Below, in pieces: positions 10,386-19,408 of a stretch of DNA of 64,000 nucleotides. How positions within the stretch are numbered: the first letter of the stretch is position 1; every line of letters begins with the position of its first letter. The stretch covers positions 1 to 64,000 of the forward strand of contig JAFKFN010000014.1 of NCBI GenBank assembly GCA_017308255.1, read 5' to 3'. A program made the position numbers and the translations under genes. Origin of the DNA: Altererythrobacter sp. (GTDB taxonomy: Bacteria; Pseudomonadota; Alphaproteobacteria; Sphingomonadales; Sphingomonadaceae). The notes beneath the pieces are model-generated. The model was given only the letters and a program-made list of their open reading frames with translations. It searched no databases and was not told the origin of the DNA.

Positions 10386-11297
10386 CTATTCGCGTCCGTC
10401 CTGGAGATCGCAGGTATAGCGCAGCGCCACCGGCAGGTCGGCTTGCCGCGCCGCTCCCAGATCGACCATGCGATGGGCCAGGATCTTGTCCATCACCGGA
10501 TGCGGCGCATCGGCGTATTCGCTGGGCGTCATGCCCATGAACGCGCGGAAATCGCGCACGAACTGCGCCTGGTCGTGATACTGGCGGTCGATCGCCTGGC
10601 TCCAGCGATGGCAGGGATCGAGCATGAAGCGCGCGACGCTGCGCAACAGGCGCTGGCGGCGCAGCAGCAGCTTGGGCGGAAAGCCGAAATAGCGCGCGCA
10701 GAGCCGCTCCAGCGAGCGGGCGGACAAGCCCAGCAGCTCGCCAAGCTGGGCGACATTGGCCACATCCGCGTCGCGCAAGGCGGCATGGCAGGCGGCGACC
10801 AGCGGCTCATGCGGCGAAGGCTGGTCCAGCCGGCTTAGCAGATAGGCATCGATGCGCCGCGCCACCGCTTCGGGCGACGCCGTGGCATCCTGCGCCAGGG
10901 CCAGGATCGGCGCGAAGACCCGGAAGGCTGGATCGGCCATGCCGTCCACCGTGCGATCTATGAAGTCGCACGCCCGGCCATCGACGAACTTGGCCCACCC
11001 GGCCGGCGGCAGCCCCAGGCCCCAGATGCGCGCGGGATACAGGCGGAAGCGGATCGACCGGCTGTTCGGCCCGCTGACCACGAACGGCCATTGCGGCACC
11101 ATTTCGCCGGGGCCGACGGTGGCAAGCGGCGGCGTGCCGCGCGTGAAGCGCATCGCCGTCCATTCGGGATGAAGGCAGTCCTCGATCGAACCGCCATCCC
11201 TTCCGTCAATCTCGAACAGGTAGAGCGCCGTGAAATAAGGCTGCAACGCCTCCGACAGGCGATAGAAGCTTACCTCGATCGACGGTGCGGCGCTCAT
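10386..11297 (-). CDS. AraC-family transcriptional regulator
   Basis: DNA-binding regulator of 303 residues. The N-terminal half resembles a sensor domain of unknown ligand. The C-terminal third carries two helix-turn-helix motifs typical of AraC/XylS proteins: [20 protein letters not shown] near 190-210, and [21 protein letters not shown] near 255-275. It lies between the rpmI-rplT terminator and pheS on the same strand, only 41 nt ahead of pheS, so read-through into pheST is likely. Its targets cannot be inferred. Confidence 0.88.
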   Translation of the reverse strand: MSAAPSIEVSFYRLSEALQPYFTALYLFEIDGRDGGSIEDCLHPEWTAMRFTRGTPPLATVGPGEMVPQWPFVVSGPNSRSIRFRLYPARIWGLGLPPAGWAKFVDGRACDFIDRTVDGMADPAFRVFAPILALAQDATASPEAVARRIDAYLLSRLDQPSPHEPLVAACHAALRDADVANVAQLGELLGLSARSLERLCARYFGFPPKLLLRRQRLLRSVARFMLDPCHRWSQAIDRQYHDQAQFVRDFRAFMGMTPSEYADAPHPVMDKILAHRMVDLGAARQADLPVALRYTCDLQDGRE

Positions 11298-11466
11298 CCG
11301 ATCGGCGATCCGCCCCCCTTGGATTGCCTACCGGCCGCCCCTTTCAACTCCGGCGCGGAAGGCGCGGACCCGGCGATTGCTTCAAACAGTCATCCACAAG
11401 GCTAACACAGCTCGTAGCGGAATCCTATCGACGGCGGTTCGAGCCGGATTCTCGGGGCCGAAAGGA

Positions 11467-11499
11467 AAAGGGCGCGGACGGTTTCCCGTCCACGCCCTT
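11467..11499 (-). terminator. Rho-independent terminator of rpmI-rplT
   Basis: Minus strand GGGCGTGGACGG-GAAA-CCGTCCGCGCCC forms a strong stem with one mismatch and runs into TTTTCCTTT. It begins 22 nt past the rplT stop and separates the ribosomal protein genes from the AraC regulator. Confidence 0.85.
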
Positions 11500-11520
11500 C
11501 GTCCGTTTCGCCGCTTCGGC

Positions 11521-11880
11521 TCAGGCCGGCAGCGCGGCTTTCGCCTGCTGGATGATCGCGCCGAACGCGGCGCCTTCGTTCATCGCCAGATCGGCCATGA
11601 CCTTCCGGTCCAGCTCGATCCCGGCGAGCCGGGCGCCGTGGATGAACTGCGAATAGGTCAGGCCTTCGGCGCGCACCGCGGCGTTGATCCGCTGGATCCA
11701 CAGGGCGCGGAAGTTCCGCTTCTTAACCTTGCGGTCGCGATAGGCATATTGCCCGGCCTTCTCGACCGCCTGGCGGGCGACGCGAATGGTGTTCTTGCGG
11801 CGGCCGCGATAGCCCTTGGCCTGATCGAGAATCCGCTTGTGCTTCTGGCGCGTGGTTACGCCGCGCTTGATACGGGACAT
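11521..11880 (-). CDS. rplT: 50S ribosomal protein L20
   Basis: Protein of 119 residues that binds 23S rRNA early in 50S assembly. It begins [20 protein letters not shown] and keeps the family segments [14 protein letters not shown] and [11 protein letters not shown]. It follows rpmI by 34 nt and ends just before the hairpin at 11467-11499. Confidence 0.98.
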   Translation of the reverse strand: MSRIKRGVTTRQKHKRILDQAKGYRGRRKNTIRVARQAVEKAGQYAYRDRKVKKRNFRALWIQRINAAVRAEGLTYSQFIHGARLAGIELDRKVMADLAMNEGAAFGAIIQQAKAALPA

Positions 11881-11914
11881 AGCTCTTTAGTCTCCTGCTC
11901 TGGAACCGACGCGC

Positions 11915-12118
11915 TCAGTCGAGCCCGTAGGGGGCCCACTTCTTCACCGTCTTCGTGTCCGCTTCGGACAGGACGGTGGTGCCGCGGTTCTGGCGGATGT
12001 ACTTGGCGTTGTGGCTGATCAGCCGGTGGCGCTTGCCCGCCACGCCATGCTTGATCTTGCCGGTCGCCGTGAGCTTGAAGCGCTTCTTCACGCCGCTCTT
12101 GGTCTTCAGCTTGGGCAT
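11915..12118 (-). CDS. rpmI: 50S ribosomal protein L35
   Basis: Small basic protein of 67 residues beginning [20 protein letters not shown] and ending KKWAPYGLD, with the usual L35 core [16 protein letters not shown]. The start at 12118 is set by family alignment; nine upstream in-frame residues are rejected. The usual upstream infC gene is not here, so the operon is rpmI-rplT only. Confidence 0.97.
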   Translation of the reverse strand: MPKLKTKSGVKKRFKLTATGKIKHGVAGKRHRLISHNAKYIRQNRGTTVLSEADTKTVKKWAPYGLD

Positions 12119-12293
12119 TTTCGTCTCCTTGGTCAGGGACACGTCCAACCAGCCCTGGCAGCCCTTGTGGCCAGACCGGCAGATGAATCACGTGTCTGTG
12201 AAGGGGTGGGCCATTAGTGCCCGGCGCGGCGAAAGGCAAGCGTTGCGAGAGGCCCGGTGCTATCGTCCACCCACGCGAATCGGGAGTGCGATC

Positions 12294-12710
12294 ATGGCCG
12301 ACGAAAACCAGAGCCCGCCCGGCGGCATCACCGCCCACCTGACGATCCGCGACGGACGCGGCGGAGAGGCGGTGGAGTTCTATCGCGCCGCCTTTGGCGC
12401 CGAGGAGGAAATGCGCCATGTGGCCGACGACGGGAAACGGCTGATGCACGTGCACCTCAGGCTCAACGGCGGGTCGCTGATGCTCAACGATGACTTTCCC
12501 GAATTCCGCGACGGCCACCCCGCACCGCCACCTGCCGGCGCCACGCTGCATCTCCAGGTCCCCGATGCCGACGCGGTGTGGGACAAGGCCGTTGCCGCCG
12601 GGGCCAGCATCAGGGTACCGCTCGAAAACCAGTTCTGGGGCGATCGTTACGGCCAGTTGGAAGACCCGTTCGGCTTCACCTGGTCGATCGGCGGACCGAA
12701 GAAGGCATAG
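12294..12710 (+). CDS. VOC-family (glyoxalase/PhnB-like) protein
   Basis: Protein of 138 residues with the vicinal-oxygen-chelate fold of the PhnB/YdcA-like group. Typical parts are the opening ITAHLTIRDGRGGEAVEFYR, the central ADDGKRLMHVHLRLNG, and the closing WGDRYGQLEDPFGFTWSIGG. Such proteins serve as metal-dependent isomerases, dioxygenases or resistance proteins; the function here is unknown. The ATG at 12294 gives the normal family length. Longer frames starting before it run opposite rpmI and are rejected. Confidence 0.87.
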   Translation: MADENQSPPGGITAHLTIRDGRGGEAVEFYRAAFGAEEEMRHVADDGKRLMHVHLRLNGGSLMLNDDFPEFRDGHPAPPPAGATLHLQVPDADAVWDKAVAAGASIRVPLENQFWGDRYGQLEDPFGFTWSIGGPKKA

Positions 12711-12734
12711 AAGCAGCCCTTCGCCGGGCCTGGC

Positions 12735-12757
12735 GCTTGCCGTCCTGAGCGGCAAGC
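12735..12757 (+). terminator. Probable terminator of the VOC gene
   Basis: Plus strand GCTTGCCG-TCCTGAG-CGGCAAGC is an 8-bp hairpin followed by TTT. It lies 24 nt past the stop codon and between two convergent genes. The T-run is short, so efficiency is uncertain. Confidence 0.45.
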
Positions 12758-12769
12758 TTTGCCCACCGG

Positions 12770-13561
12770 CTAGTGGGTATGGTGGTGCCCGCCCAGCGCT
12801 TCCAGCACGTCCTCCAGCCGCGCGGGATCGCCGATGGCCAGCACATGGCCGGCGGAACCGGCGTGAAGCGGTTCGCCGTTCCAGTCGCACAGGGTGCCGC
12901 CGGCGCCTTCCACCACCGGCGCGAGCGCAGCGAAATCGTGCAGCTTGAGGCCACTTTCGCAGACCACGTCAACAAAGCCCGTGGCGAGCAGCGCATAGTT
13001 GTAGCAATCGCCGCCCATGATCATGCGCTTGTGATCGGTCTTCTGCGCCAGCGCCATGAACTGGTCGCCCTCTTCCTGCGTGAAATACTGCGGACCGGTG
13101 GTGGCGAGCGTGGCGTCGGAGAGGGTGCGGCAGGGGCGGGTAGAAACGGGCCTGCCGTTCAGCGTGGTCGGCTGGCCGACGACGCCGAGCCAGCGTTCGC
13201 CCAGAATCGGCTGGTCGATCATGCTCAGCACCGGAAAGCCGCCGTCGAGCAGCGCGATCAGCGTGCCGAACGTGGCCCGGCCGGCGAGGAACGCCGTGGT
13301 GCCGTCTATCGGATCGAGCACCCATTGGCGCCCGGAAGCACCCTCCGAGGAACCGAACTCCTCGCCATGGATCCCGTCGCGCGGCGCTTCGGCGGCGAGC
13401 AGGCGGCGCATGGCCTGCTCCGCCTCTCGATCGGCGATGGTGACCGGCGTGGCGTCCCCCTTGCGTTCGGCGGCCACCGGCTGGCGAAAATGCGGCCGGA
13501 TAGCCTCGCGCGCCGCATCGGCCAGGCGATGGGCGAGCGCGATGTCAGCCGCGAGGTTCAC
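12770..13561 (-). CDS. hisN: Histidinol-phosphatase, inositol monophosphatase family
   Basis: Mg-dependent phosphatase of 263 residues, likely catalysing the histidinol-phosphate to histidinol step of histidine synthesis. The IMPase motifs are HGEEFG, the metal-binding WVLDPIDGTTAFLAG and, near the C-terminus, GGTLCDWNGEPL. It matches the HisN type that replaces the HisB phosphatase in many alphaproteobacteria; a general inositol or sugar phosphatase cannot be excluded. The start is GTG at 13561, touching the last base of the prs stop region, so the two genes are contiguous and probably cotranscribed. Confidence 0.85.
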   Translation of the reverse strand: MNLAADIALAHRLADAAREAIRPHFRQPVAAERKGDATPVTIADREAEQAMRRLLAAEAPRDGIHGEEFGSSEGASGRQWVLDPIDGTTAFLAGRATFGTLIALLDGGFPVLSMIDQPILGERWLGVVGQPTTLNGRPVSTRPCRTLSDATLATTGPQYFTQEEGDQFMALAQKTDHKRMIMGGDCYNYALLATGFVDVVCESGLKLHDFAALAPVVEGAGGTLCDWNGEPLHAGSAGHVLAIGDPARLEDVLEALGGHHHTH

Positions 13562-14497
13562 TTAATCGAACAGCGAGCTGACGCTGCTCTCGTCAGCGAT
13601 CCGGCGCACCGCCTCGCCGATCAGCGGCGCCACGGTGAGCATGCGGATGCGGTCCGAATCCAGCGTGGCATCGGTGGGCAGGATGGTGTCGGTGATCACC
13701 AGCTCGGTCAGCGCCGAATTGTCCACCCGCGCCACCGCGCCGCCGGACAGCACGCCGTGGGTGATATAGGCCGCGACGCTCTTCGCCCCGGCATCGATCA
13801 GGGCCTGCGCGGCGTTGCACAGGGTGCCGCCCGAATCGATGATATCGTCCACCAGGACGCAGCGCCGCCCCTCCACCTCGCCGATGATGTTCATCACTTC
13901 CGATTCGCCGGGCTTTTCGCGCCGCTTGTCGACGATCGCCAGCGGCGCGTTGTCGAGCCGCTTGGCCAGCGCGCGGGCCCGCACCACGCCGCCGACATCG
14001 GGGGACACGACCATGAGTTCCTGGCTGTCGAAGCGCGCCTGGATGTCGGCCGCCATGGTCGGCGCGGCATAGAGGTTGTCGGTCGGGATATCGAAGAAGC
14101 CCTGGATCTGCCCGGCGTGGAGATCGACCGCCAGCACGCGGTCCGCCCCCGCCTCGGCGATCAGGTTGGCGACCAGCTTGGCCGAGATCGGCGTGCGCGA
14201 TCCGGCTTTGCGATCCTGCCGGGCATAGCCGAAATAGGGAACAACCGCGGTGATCCGGCGTGCCGATGCGCGGCGCAGCGCATCGATGCAGATCAGCAAT
14301 TCCATCAGGTTGTCGTTCGCCGGAAAGCTGGTCGACTGGACGACGAACATGTCCTGGCCGCGCACGTTCTCGTGGATTTCGACGAAGATCTCCTCGTCGG
14401 CGAAGCGGCGGACCGAAGCATCGGTAAGCGGCAACTCGAGATAGGCGGCAATATTCCGCGCGAGCGGCAGATTGGAGTTGCCGGCCATGAGCTTCAT
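13562..14497 (-). CDS. prs: Ribose-phosphate pyrophosphokinase
   Basis: PRPP synthase of 311 residues. It makes 5-phosphoribosyl-1-pyrophosphate for purine, pyrimidine, histidine and NAD synthesis. It shows [20 protein letters not shown], the ATP-binding [10 protein letters not shown], the ribose-5-phosphate loop [12 protein letters not shown] and an allosteric region after [11 protein letters not shown]. The histidine gene immediately downstream (hisN) and purE-purK elsewhere in the window use its product or pathway. Start ATG at 14497. Confidence 0.97.
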   Translation of the reverse strand: MKLMAGNSNLPLARNIAAYLELPLTDASVRRFADEEIFVEIHENVRGQDMFVVQSTSFPANDNLMELLICIDALRRASARRITAVVPYFGYARQDRKAGSRTPISAKLVANLIAEAGADRVLAVDLHAGQIQGFFDIPTDNLYAAPTMAADIQARFDSQELMVVSPDVGGVVRARALAKRLDNAPLAIVDKRREKPGESEVMNIIGEVEGRRCVLVDDIIDSGGTLCNAAQALIDAGAKSVAAYITHGVLSGGAVARVDNSALTELVITDTILPTDATLDSDRIRMLTVAPLIGEAVRRIADESSVSSLFD

Positions 14498-14606
14498 CGG
14501 TGGATCGCCCTTCCCACGCAGATTCGATGCGCGAGCCTCTAGGGCCGAGCGTCATGGTATTGCAACCTGTGGCGAAGGCTATCCCCCATCCGCCCGGCGA
14601 ATTGGG

Positions 14607-15179
14607 TTACCCGGTGCCCCTCGCGCCGATGCGTGGCAGGAACATGCCCGTGCGGCGCTTGTAGCGCGCATATTCGCCGGCAAGCGCGCTGCCTGCCAGG
14701 CTGCGCTCGTCATCCCGCGCGGCGTGGACGAACAGCGCCACGTTGAACAGGAACACGGCCAGCACCGGCCACTTCGGCAGCGCCGCCAGCATGGCTGCGA
14801 AAGCCAGCATATAGCTGGCATAGGCCGGATGCCGGGCATAACGGTATGGGCCGTGCTCGCACACCGCATCGGGCACCTCGCCGCTCCAGGCGATATGGAA
14901 GCGGCGTTCCTTCACCGTGCGGCGGACCCAGGTGTAGAGAGCCAGCGAACACAGCATCAGCGCCGCCGAAATCACGGCATTCGCGGGTGGAACCGTGGCG
15001 CGATATCCGAAAAATAGCGTGCCGAGGGTGCCGGTGACCAGGAACGAGAACTGGGCGAGGCCGGCCCCCAGATCGTCGGCCGGCGAGTGCTCGAACGTCC
15101 GCGCGCCGGCCAGGAGGAAATAATAGAAGCACAAGGCCAGCGGGAACAGGAACACCGTGGGCCAAAGGGGAAAGGTCAT
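14607..15179 (-). CDS. Isoprenylcysteine-methyltransferase-like membrane protein
   Basis: Integral membrane protein of 190 residues with about five hydrophobic segments. The C-terminal part carries the ICMT/PEMT-type SAM-binding pattern GPYRYARHPAYASYML followed by a Glu-rich stretch ARDDERSLAG and YKRRTGMFLPRIG. Bacterial members methylate small molecules or lipids, but substrates are rarely known. It starts 4 nt downstream of the glpX stop and is probably in the same transcript. Confidence 0.82.
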   Translation of the reverse strand: MTFPLWPTVFLFPLALCFYYFLLAGARTFEHSPADDLGAGLAQFSFLVTGTLGTLFFGYRATVPPANAVISAALMLCSLALYTWVRRTVKERRFHIAWSGEVPDAVCEHGPYRYARHPAYASYMLAFAAMLAALPKWPVLAVFLFNVALFVHAARDDERSLAGSALAGEYARYKRRTGMFLPRIGARGTG

Positions 15180-15183
15180 CGGC

Positions 15184-16167
15184 CTATCCCGTCCGGTGTT
15201 CGCCCCTGACCCAGCGCACCGTGCCCGAGCTGGCGCGCATCACGACGCTTTCCGTGGTCATGCACCCCTTGCGGCGATGCTTGACCCCTTCGAGCAGCGA
15301 ACCGTCGGTGACGCCGGTGGCGGCGAAGATGCAATCGCCTTTCGCCAGGTCGTCGAGCAGGTAGATCCGGTCGAGATCCTCGATACCGCACTGGCGCGCG
15401 CGGGCCTTCTCGCCCTCGTTGCGGAACAGCAGGCGGCCATTGAACTGGCCGCCGACGCAGCGAAGGGCGGCCGCTGCCAGCACGCCTTCGGGCGCGCCGC
15501 CGGAGCCCATGTAGAGATCGATCGTCGTCGCCTCGTCCGTCGTGGCGATCACGCCGGCCACGTCGCCGTCGGGGATCAGCTGGATGCCGCAGCCGATCGC
15601 GCGCAATTCCGCGATCAGCGCGGCATGGCGCGGCCGATCGAGCACGCAGACGATCAGCTGGTCGGGCCTGACGCCCTTGGCCTTCGCCACCGCCTCCACG
15701 TTCTCCCGCGGGGTTTTCGCCAGGTCGATCACGCCGGGCGGGTAGCCGGGGCCGACCGCCAGCTTTTCCATATAGACGTCGGGCGCGTTGAGCAGGCAGC
15801 CTTCTTCCGCCGCAGCCAGCACGGCCAGCGCGTTGGGCCCTGCCTTGGCGGTGATCGTGGTTCCCTCCAGCGGATCGAGCGCGATATCGATCTTCGGCCC
15901 CGTGCCGCGTGCGCCGCCCACTTTCTCGCCGATGTAGAGCATCGGCGCCTCGTCGCGCTCCCCCTCTCCGATCACGACGGTGCCGTCGATGGCCAGATCG
16001 TCGAACGCGCGGCGCATGGCTTCCACGGCGGCGGCATCGGCCGCCTTCTCGTCACCGCGGCCGATCAGCGCCGAGGCGGCGATGGCGGCGGCTTCTGTCA
16101 CCCGGACCATTTCCAGCACCAGCACGCGGTCGAGCACATGGGACGCACTGGTGGATGTATCGGGCAT
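15184..16167 (-). CDS. glpX: Fructose-1,6-bisphosphatase class II
   Basis: Gluconeogenic phosphatase of 327 residues of the GlpX type. Metal-binding and catalytic elements include VIGEGERDEAPMLYIGE, IDIALDPLEGTT and MGSGGAPEGVLAAAALRCVGG. The class II enzyme is the usual form in sphingomonads lacking class I Fbp. It is divergently arranged to the small secreted-protein gene at 16285, leaving a 117-bp shared promoter region. Confidence 0.95.
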   Translation of the reverse strand: MPDTSTSASHVLDRVLVLEMVRVTEAAAIAASALIGRGDEKAADAAAVEAMRRAFDDLAIDGTVVIGEGERDEAPMLYIGEKVGGARGTGPKIDIALDPLEGTTITAKAGPNALAVLAAAEEGCLLNAPDVYMEKLAVGPGYPPGVIDLAKTPRENVEAVAKAKGVRPDQLIVCVLDRPRHAALIAELRAIGCGIQLIPDGDVAGVIATTDEATTIDLYMGSGGAPEGVLAAAALRCVGGQFNGRLLFRNEGEKARARQCGIEDLDRIYLLDDLAKGDCIFAATGVTDGSLLEGVKHRRKGCMTTESVVMRASSGTVRWVRGEHRTG

Positions 16168-16284
16168 CGCGGGTTCCTTACATGGAATCAGCGGTTAGGA
16201 CGGGTGGATGGCAAAGTCGAGACGGCGTTCATCGGCGATTCAGCGCCCCGCGTCTCGTTTCGCGGCAGTGCGGACGGGGAAACG

Positions 16285-16788
16285 ATGCGCAGGTATCTGA
16301 CAGCGCTGGCATGGGCGCTCCCGTGCGTTTTCGGCATGACGCCGGCCGTCGCGCAATCGACCGATGGGAACGGCGCACAGGCGGCGGAAGAACCGCTCAC
16401 GGCCGAAAAGATCATCGACGTGGCGCGCGAGCGGCTGCGCCCGATCGGCGTGCGGCGGCCGTGCAAGCTGCCGGAAACGCCCAATGAGATCGTCGTCTGC
16501 GCCCGCGATCCCGACGCGATGCGAGTCGAATCGCCGACCGATGAAGCGATCCGAAAGGGCGAGGCGCCGCGTGGCGGCGTGCCGCAGGCGCCGAATGTCG
16601 ACGGGCCGGGGATTTTCCAAGGCAAGGGCATGAAGATCGGCAAGGACCCGGAACCGCCGCTGATCGTCGATCTGACCAACGAGCCTCAGCCGCTGGACGA
16701 GGAGACCGCGCGGCATGTTTATCGCGTGGAGGACGGCCCGCCGCGCGAGGCGCCGGTACCCCAGGTCGAAGCTTCGCCCGTGCCTTAG
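16285..16788 (+). CDS. Hypothetical secreted protein
   Basis: Protein of 167 residues with a clear signal peptide (MRRYLTALAWALPCVFGMTPAVAQ). The mature part has no recognised domain. It contains two cysteines about 17 residues apart (RRPCKLPETPNEIVVCARDP), which could form a disulfide, then a proline-rich tail. GGGGA precedes the ATG by 4 nt. It runs convergently into hom, with the two stop codons overlapping by 4 nt. No function is proposed. Confidence 0.75.
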   Translation: MRRYLTALAWALPCVFGMTPAVAQSTDGNGAQAAEEPLTAEKIIDVARERLRPIGVRRPCKLPETPNEIVVCARDPDAMRVESPTDEAIRKGEAPRGGVPQAPNVDGPGIFQGKGMKIGKDPEPPLIVDLTNEPQPLDEETARHVYRVEDGPPREAPVPQVEASPVP

Positions 16789-18116
16789 CCGAGCAACGGC
16801 ATGACCAGCGGCGGCTCTGCCAGGCTGGCGGAACCTTCGAGCAGCTTGAGCGCCGCGGCGACATGGCGTTCCGGCCCGCCGTGCGTGACGATCGCCACCA
16901 GCACCTCGCCGCCTTCCTCGGGCCGGCCCTGCTGGATCAGGCTCTCTATGGAAACCCCGGCATCGCGCATCGCGGCGGTGATTTCCGCCAGCACGCCCGG
17001 CCGGTCGGCCACGGTCAGGCGCATGTAGGCGCGGCCCAGGCGGTGCCCCGGATCGGCCGGATCGAGCGTGTCGAGCTGCGCCACCGGCACCGAGAACGGA
17101 GCGCCGGTATCCCCGCGCGCGATGTCGATCAGGTCGGCCACCACGGCGCTGGCCGTCGGTCCGTCACCCGCGCCGGCGCCCTGGAACAGCAGCCGGCCGA
17201 CGAAATTGCCTTCGGCCACCACCGCATTGGTCGCCCCGTCCACCGCCGCCAGCGGGTGCGCGCGCGGGACCAGGCAGGGCTGCACGCGCTGGTGCAGGCG
17301 GCCGGTACCGCCCGCCTCGCCATCGGCCCCTTCCGTCTCGCCCCCCTCCGTCTCAGCTATGCCGATCAGGCGAATCACATAACCCAGCGCGGCCGCCTGG
17401 GCGATGTCCGCCGCGCGGATGCGGCTGATCCCGGCGATGTGCATCGCGCCGAAATCGAGCCGGCTGCCGAACGCGATCGCCGCCAGGATCGCCAGCTTGT
17501 GCGCCGCGTCGATGCCTTCGATGTCGAAGCTGGGATCCGCTTCCGCATAGCCCAGCGCCTGCGCCTCGGCGAGCACGTCGGCGAAGTCGCGCCCGGTGCG
17601 CTCCATGGTGGAGAGGATGTAATTGCAGGTGCCGTTGAGGATGCCGTAGATGCGGCTGATCACGTTGGCCGCCGCGCCTTCGCGCAGCCCCTTGATCACC
17701 GGGACGCCGCCGGCCACCGCCGCTTCGAACTTGAGCGGCGCGCCCTCGGCCTCGGCCAGTTCGGCCAGTTCCATGCCGTGATGCGCGATCATCGCCTTGT
17801 TGGCGGTGACCAGGCCCTTGCCCGCACCCAGCGCCCGCCGGGCAAGCGCCAGCGCCGGACCATCCGCGCCGCCGACCAGTTCGACCACCACGTCCACATC
17901 CGGCCGTTCGGCCAGCAGGGTCATGTCGTCTTCCCAGGCATATCGCGAAAGATCGACGCCGCGGTCCTTGGCGCGGTCACGCGCGCAGACGGCGACGATC
18001 TCGAGCGGGCGGCCCGCGCGGCGCGCGATCAGCGCGCCGTTGCTTTCGATCAGGCGAATCACCCCGCCACCGACCGTACCGAGCCCGGCCAGGGCGATGC
18101 GAAGCGGATCGGCCAT
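16785..18116 (-). CDS. hom: Homoserine dehydrogenase
   Basis: NAD(P)-dependent enzyme of 443 residues that reduces aspartate semialdehyde to homoserine on the threonine/methionine branch. It has the Rossmann start LRIALAGLGTVGGGVIRLIE, LVTANKAMIAHHG, the catalytic region GILNGTCNYILSTME and EADPSFDIEGIDAAHK, and a C-terminal ACT regulatory domain (LTVADRPGVLAEITAAMRDA). A lineage-specific acidic/Gly insert (TEGGETEGADGEAGGTG) interrupts the middle. The ATG at 18116 follows GGGGGA; a TTG four codons upstream is less likely. Confidence 0.95.
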   Translation of the reverse strand: MADPLRIALAGLGTVGGGVIRLIESNGALIARRAGRPLEIVAVCARDRAKDRGVDLSRYAWEDDMTLLAERPDVDVVVELVGGADGPALALARRALGAGKGLVTANKAMIAHHGMELAELAEAEGAPLKFEAAVAGGVPVIKGLREGAAANVISRIYGILNGTCNYILSTMERTGRDFADVLAEAQALGYAEADPSFDIEGIDAAHKLAILAAIAFGSRLDFGAMHIAGISRIRAADIAQAAALGYVIRLIGIAETEGGETEGADGEAGGTGRLHQRVQPCLVPRAHPLAAVDGATNAVVAEGNFVGRLLFQGAGAGDGPTASAVVADLIDIARGDTGAPFSVPVAQLDTLDPADPGHRLGRAYMRLTVADRPGVLAEITAAMRDAGVSIESLIQQGRPEEGGEVLVAIVTHGGPERHVAAALKLLEGSASLAEPPLVMPLLG

Positions 18117-18180
18117 CAAATCCCCCAAAGATTGCGTCAGCGGGGCGCGTTAGTGGCCTTGCCTCCGCTTGGCTAGAGGG

Positions 18181-19059
18181 TCAGGTCCGCAGGCGCTCGC
18201 ACGGGCCTAGCTGCTCCAGGATGAAGTGGTAATCCGCTTCCGCCTGCACGCGCGCCTGGCGCTCGTCCTGCAGATAGGCCTTGGCCGGCAGTTGCCGGGG
18301 GAGAGAGCAGGCCAGCCGATACCATTCGACCGTTTGCGGCTGGGGCGCATGCGCCGCCTGGTCGACGATCTCGCTCCACGAAACGCCCCATTGCGGCGCC
18401 ATCCCGGGCCGCCGCAACACGGTGAGCGAAACCGGATCGCCCGTCTTGGTATCGAGGAACAGCTGCGTCTCCGATTCGCCGGCGAGGTTGCCGGCCACCG
18501 ACATGACATCGCGCACGCCGGTGATCTCCGGCGGCAGATCGGGGGCGGCGAACGCGGCGATGACGACGCGCGCCAGCTCCTCGGTTTCCGGAGTTGCCGG
18601 CAGTTGCGCGCCCTGGTCCACCAGTTGCAGCGAGCCGGCGCGGCCCGCGACCGGATCGGCGAACAGCAGGAAGCGCTGCTTCTTGAGCTTGGGCGGCTTC
18701 CCCTTCGCATCGAGCGGCATGTCGACAAGGTAATTGAGCGATTCGCCCAGCGGCGTGGGAGAAGCCAGCAGGGCGATCGTATCCGCCGTTATGTAAAGCC
18801 GCGCATATCCCGGCGCGAGGCCCGGGGCGCGCTCCGGCTTCACTACCGTCTGATCGCGCACTTCGACCACTGCGATGATGGAGGCGCGTTCGGCCAGATC
18901 GGCGAAATCGGCGAAGGTCGCCAGCGGGCGCGCAGCCGCAACCGGCACCTCGGGGCCTTGGGCCTGAACACAAGTCGCTGAAAAAGCGGCAATAATGAAA
19001 AACCCCAAGGCCAGGCGATTCCGGCTGGGGCGGGTCGGCGCATGTCCGATGTACGGCAT
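18181..19059 (-). CDS. Hypothetical exported protein
   Basis: Protein of about 292 residues with an N-terminal signal-like hydrophobic segment (LALGFFIIAAFSATCVQAQ). The remainder has no recognised domain but reads as a folded extracytoplasmic protein (LYITADTIALLASPTPLGES, VRDVMSVAGNLAGESETQLF). Three possible starts lie close together: GTG at 19071, ATG at 19065 and ATG at 19059. The last is preferred because GAGGA lies 5 nt upstream. It ends 65 nt before hom starts. No function is proposed. Confidence 0.75.
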   Translation of the reverse strand: MPYIGHAPTRPSRNRLALGFFIIAAFSATCVQAQGPEVPVAAARPLATFADFADLAERASIIAVVEVRDQTVVKPERAPGLAPGYARLYITADTIALLASPTPLGESLNYLVDMPLDAKGKPPKLKKQRFLLFADPVAGRAGSLQLVDQGAQLPATPETEELARVVIAAFAAPDLPPEITGVRDVMSVAGNLAGESETQLFLDTKTGDPVSLTVLRRPGMAPQWGVSWSEIVDQAAHAPQPQTVEWYRLACSLPRQLPAKAYLQDERQARVQAEADYHFILEQLGPCERLRT

Positions 19060-19408
19060 ATCCATCCTCACTTACACCAATGCATGATCGGCGGCCTTGG
19101 GTCCCGCCGCAAGGGCGGCTGTCAGGCGTGACAAGCCGGTGACGGGTGAATCGCGGGTTAACCGACAAAGGGTTTGCTCAAGCGTTTCTTCGCCGTTAAG
19201 GCAGAGGTGGATCGGGACTGTTGACAACAGAAAAATCGCTTAGTCCCTTGGCTCGCCCGGAGGTCTCTCAGACCGGTTGACCTCAACCGGCGGGATTTCC
19301 AAAAGGGTGGGTAACGCTTGGGCGTGGGGTTGCCGGGATACATCCGTCCGGCACTCTGCGATGAGATCGGGTTTCGGCCCGCGAACATAGATGGAGTAAA
19401 GGGACTGG
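19060..19408. other. Divergent promoter region upstream of the TonB operon
   Basis: A 349-bp gap between the hypothetical exported protein (minus) and the TonB gene (plus). It must hold promoters for both directions. The only striking element is the perfect palindrome at 19273-19290. No clear -35/-10 pair or coding sequence was found. Confidence 0.5.
19273..19290. promoter_or_regulatory. 18-bp perfect palindrome, candidate operator
   Basis: CCGGTTGACCTCAACCGG has 8-bp arms around CC. It lies 119 nt upstream of the TonB start codon, a plausible place for a repressor site. It does not match a Fur box that I recognise. Confidence 0.4.

Noticed and set aside
12119-12293. Ribosomal-protein autoregulatory leader upstream of rpmI
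   Set aside because: No convincing L20-type pseudoknot could be drawn by eye, and infC is absent.
19221-19250. TTGACA at 19221 as a sigma-70 promoter for the TonB operon
   Set aside because: No acceptable -10 element occurs at 16-18 nt spacing.
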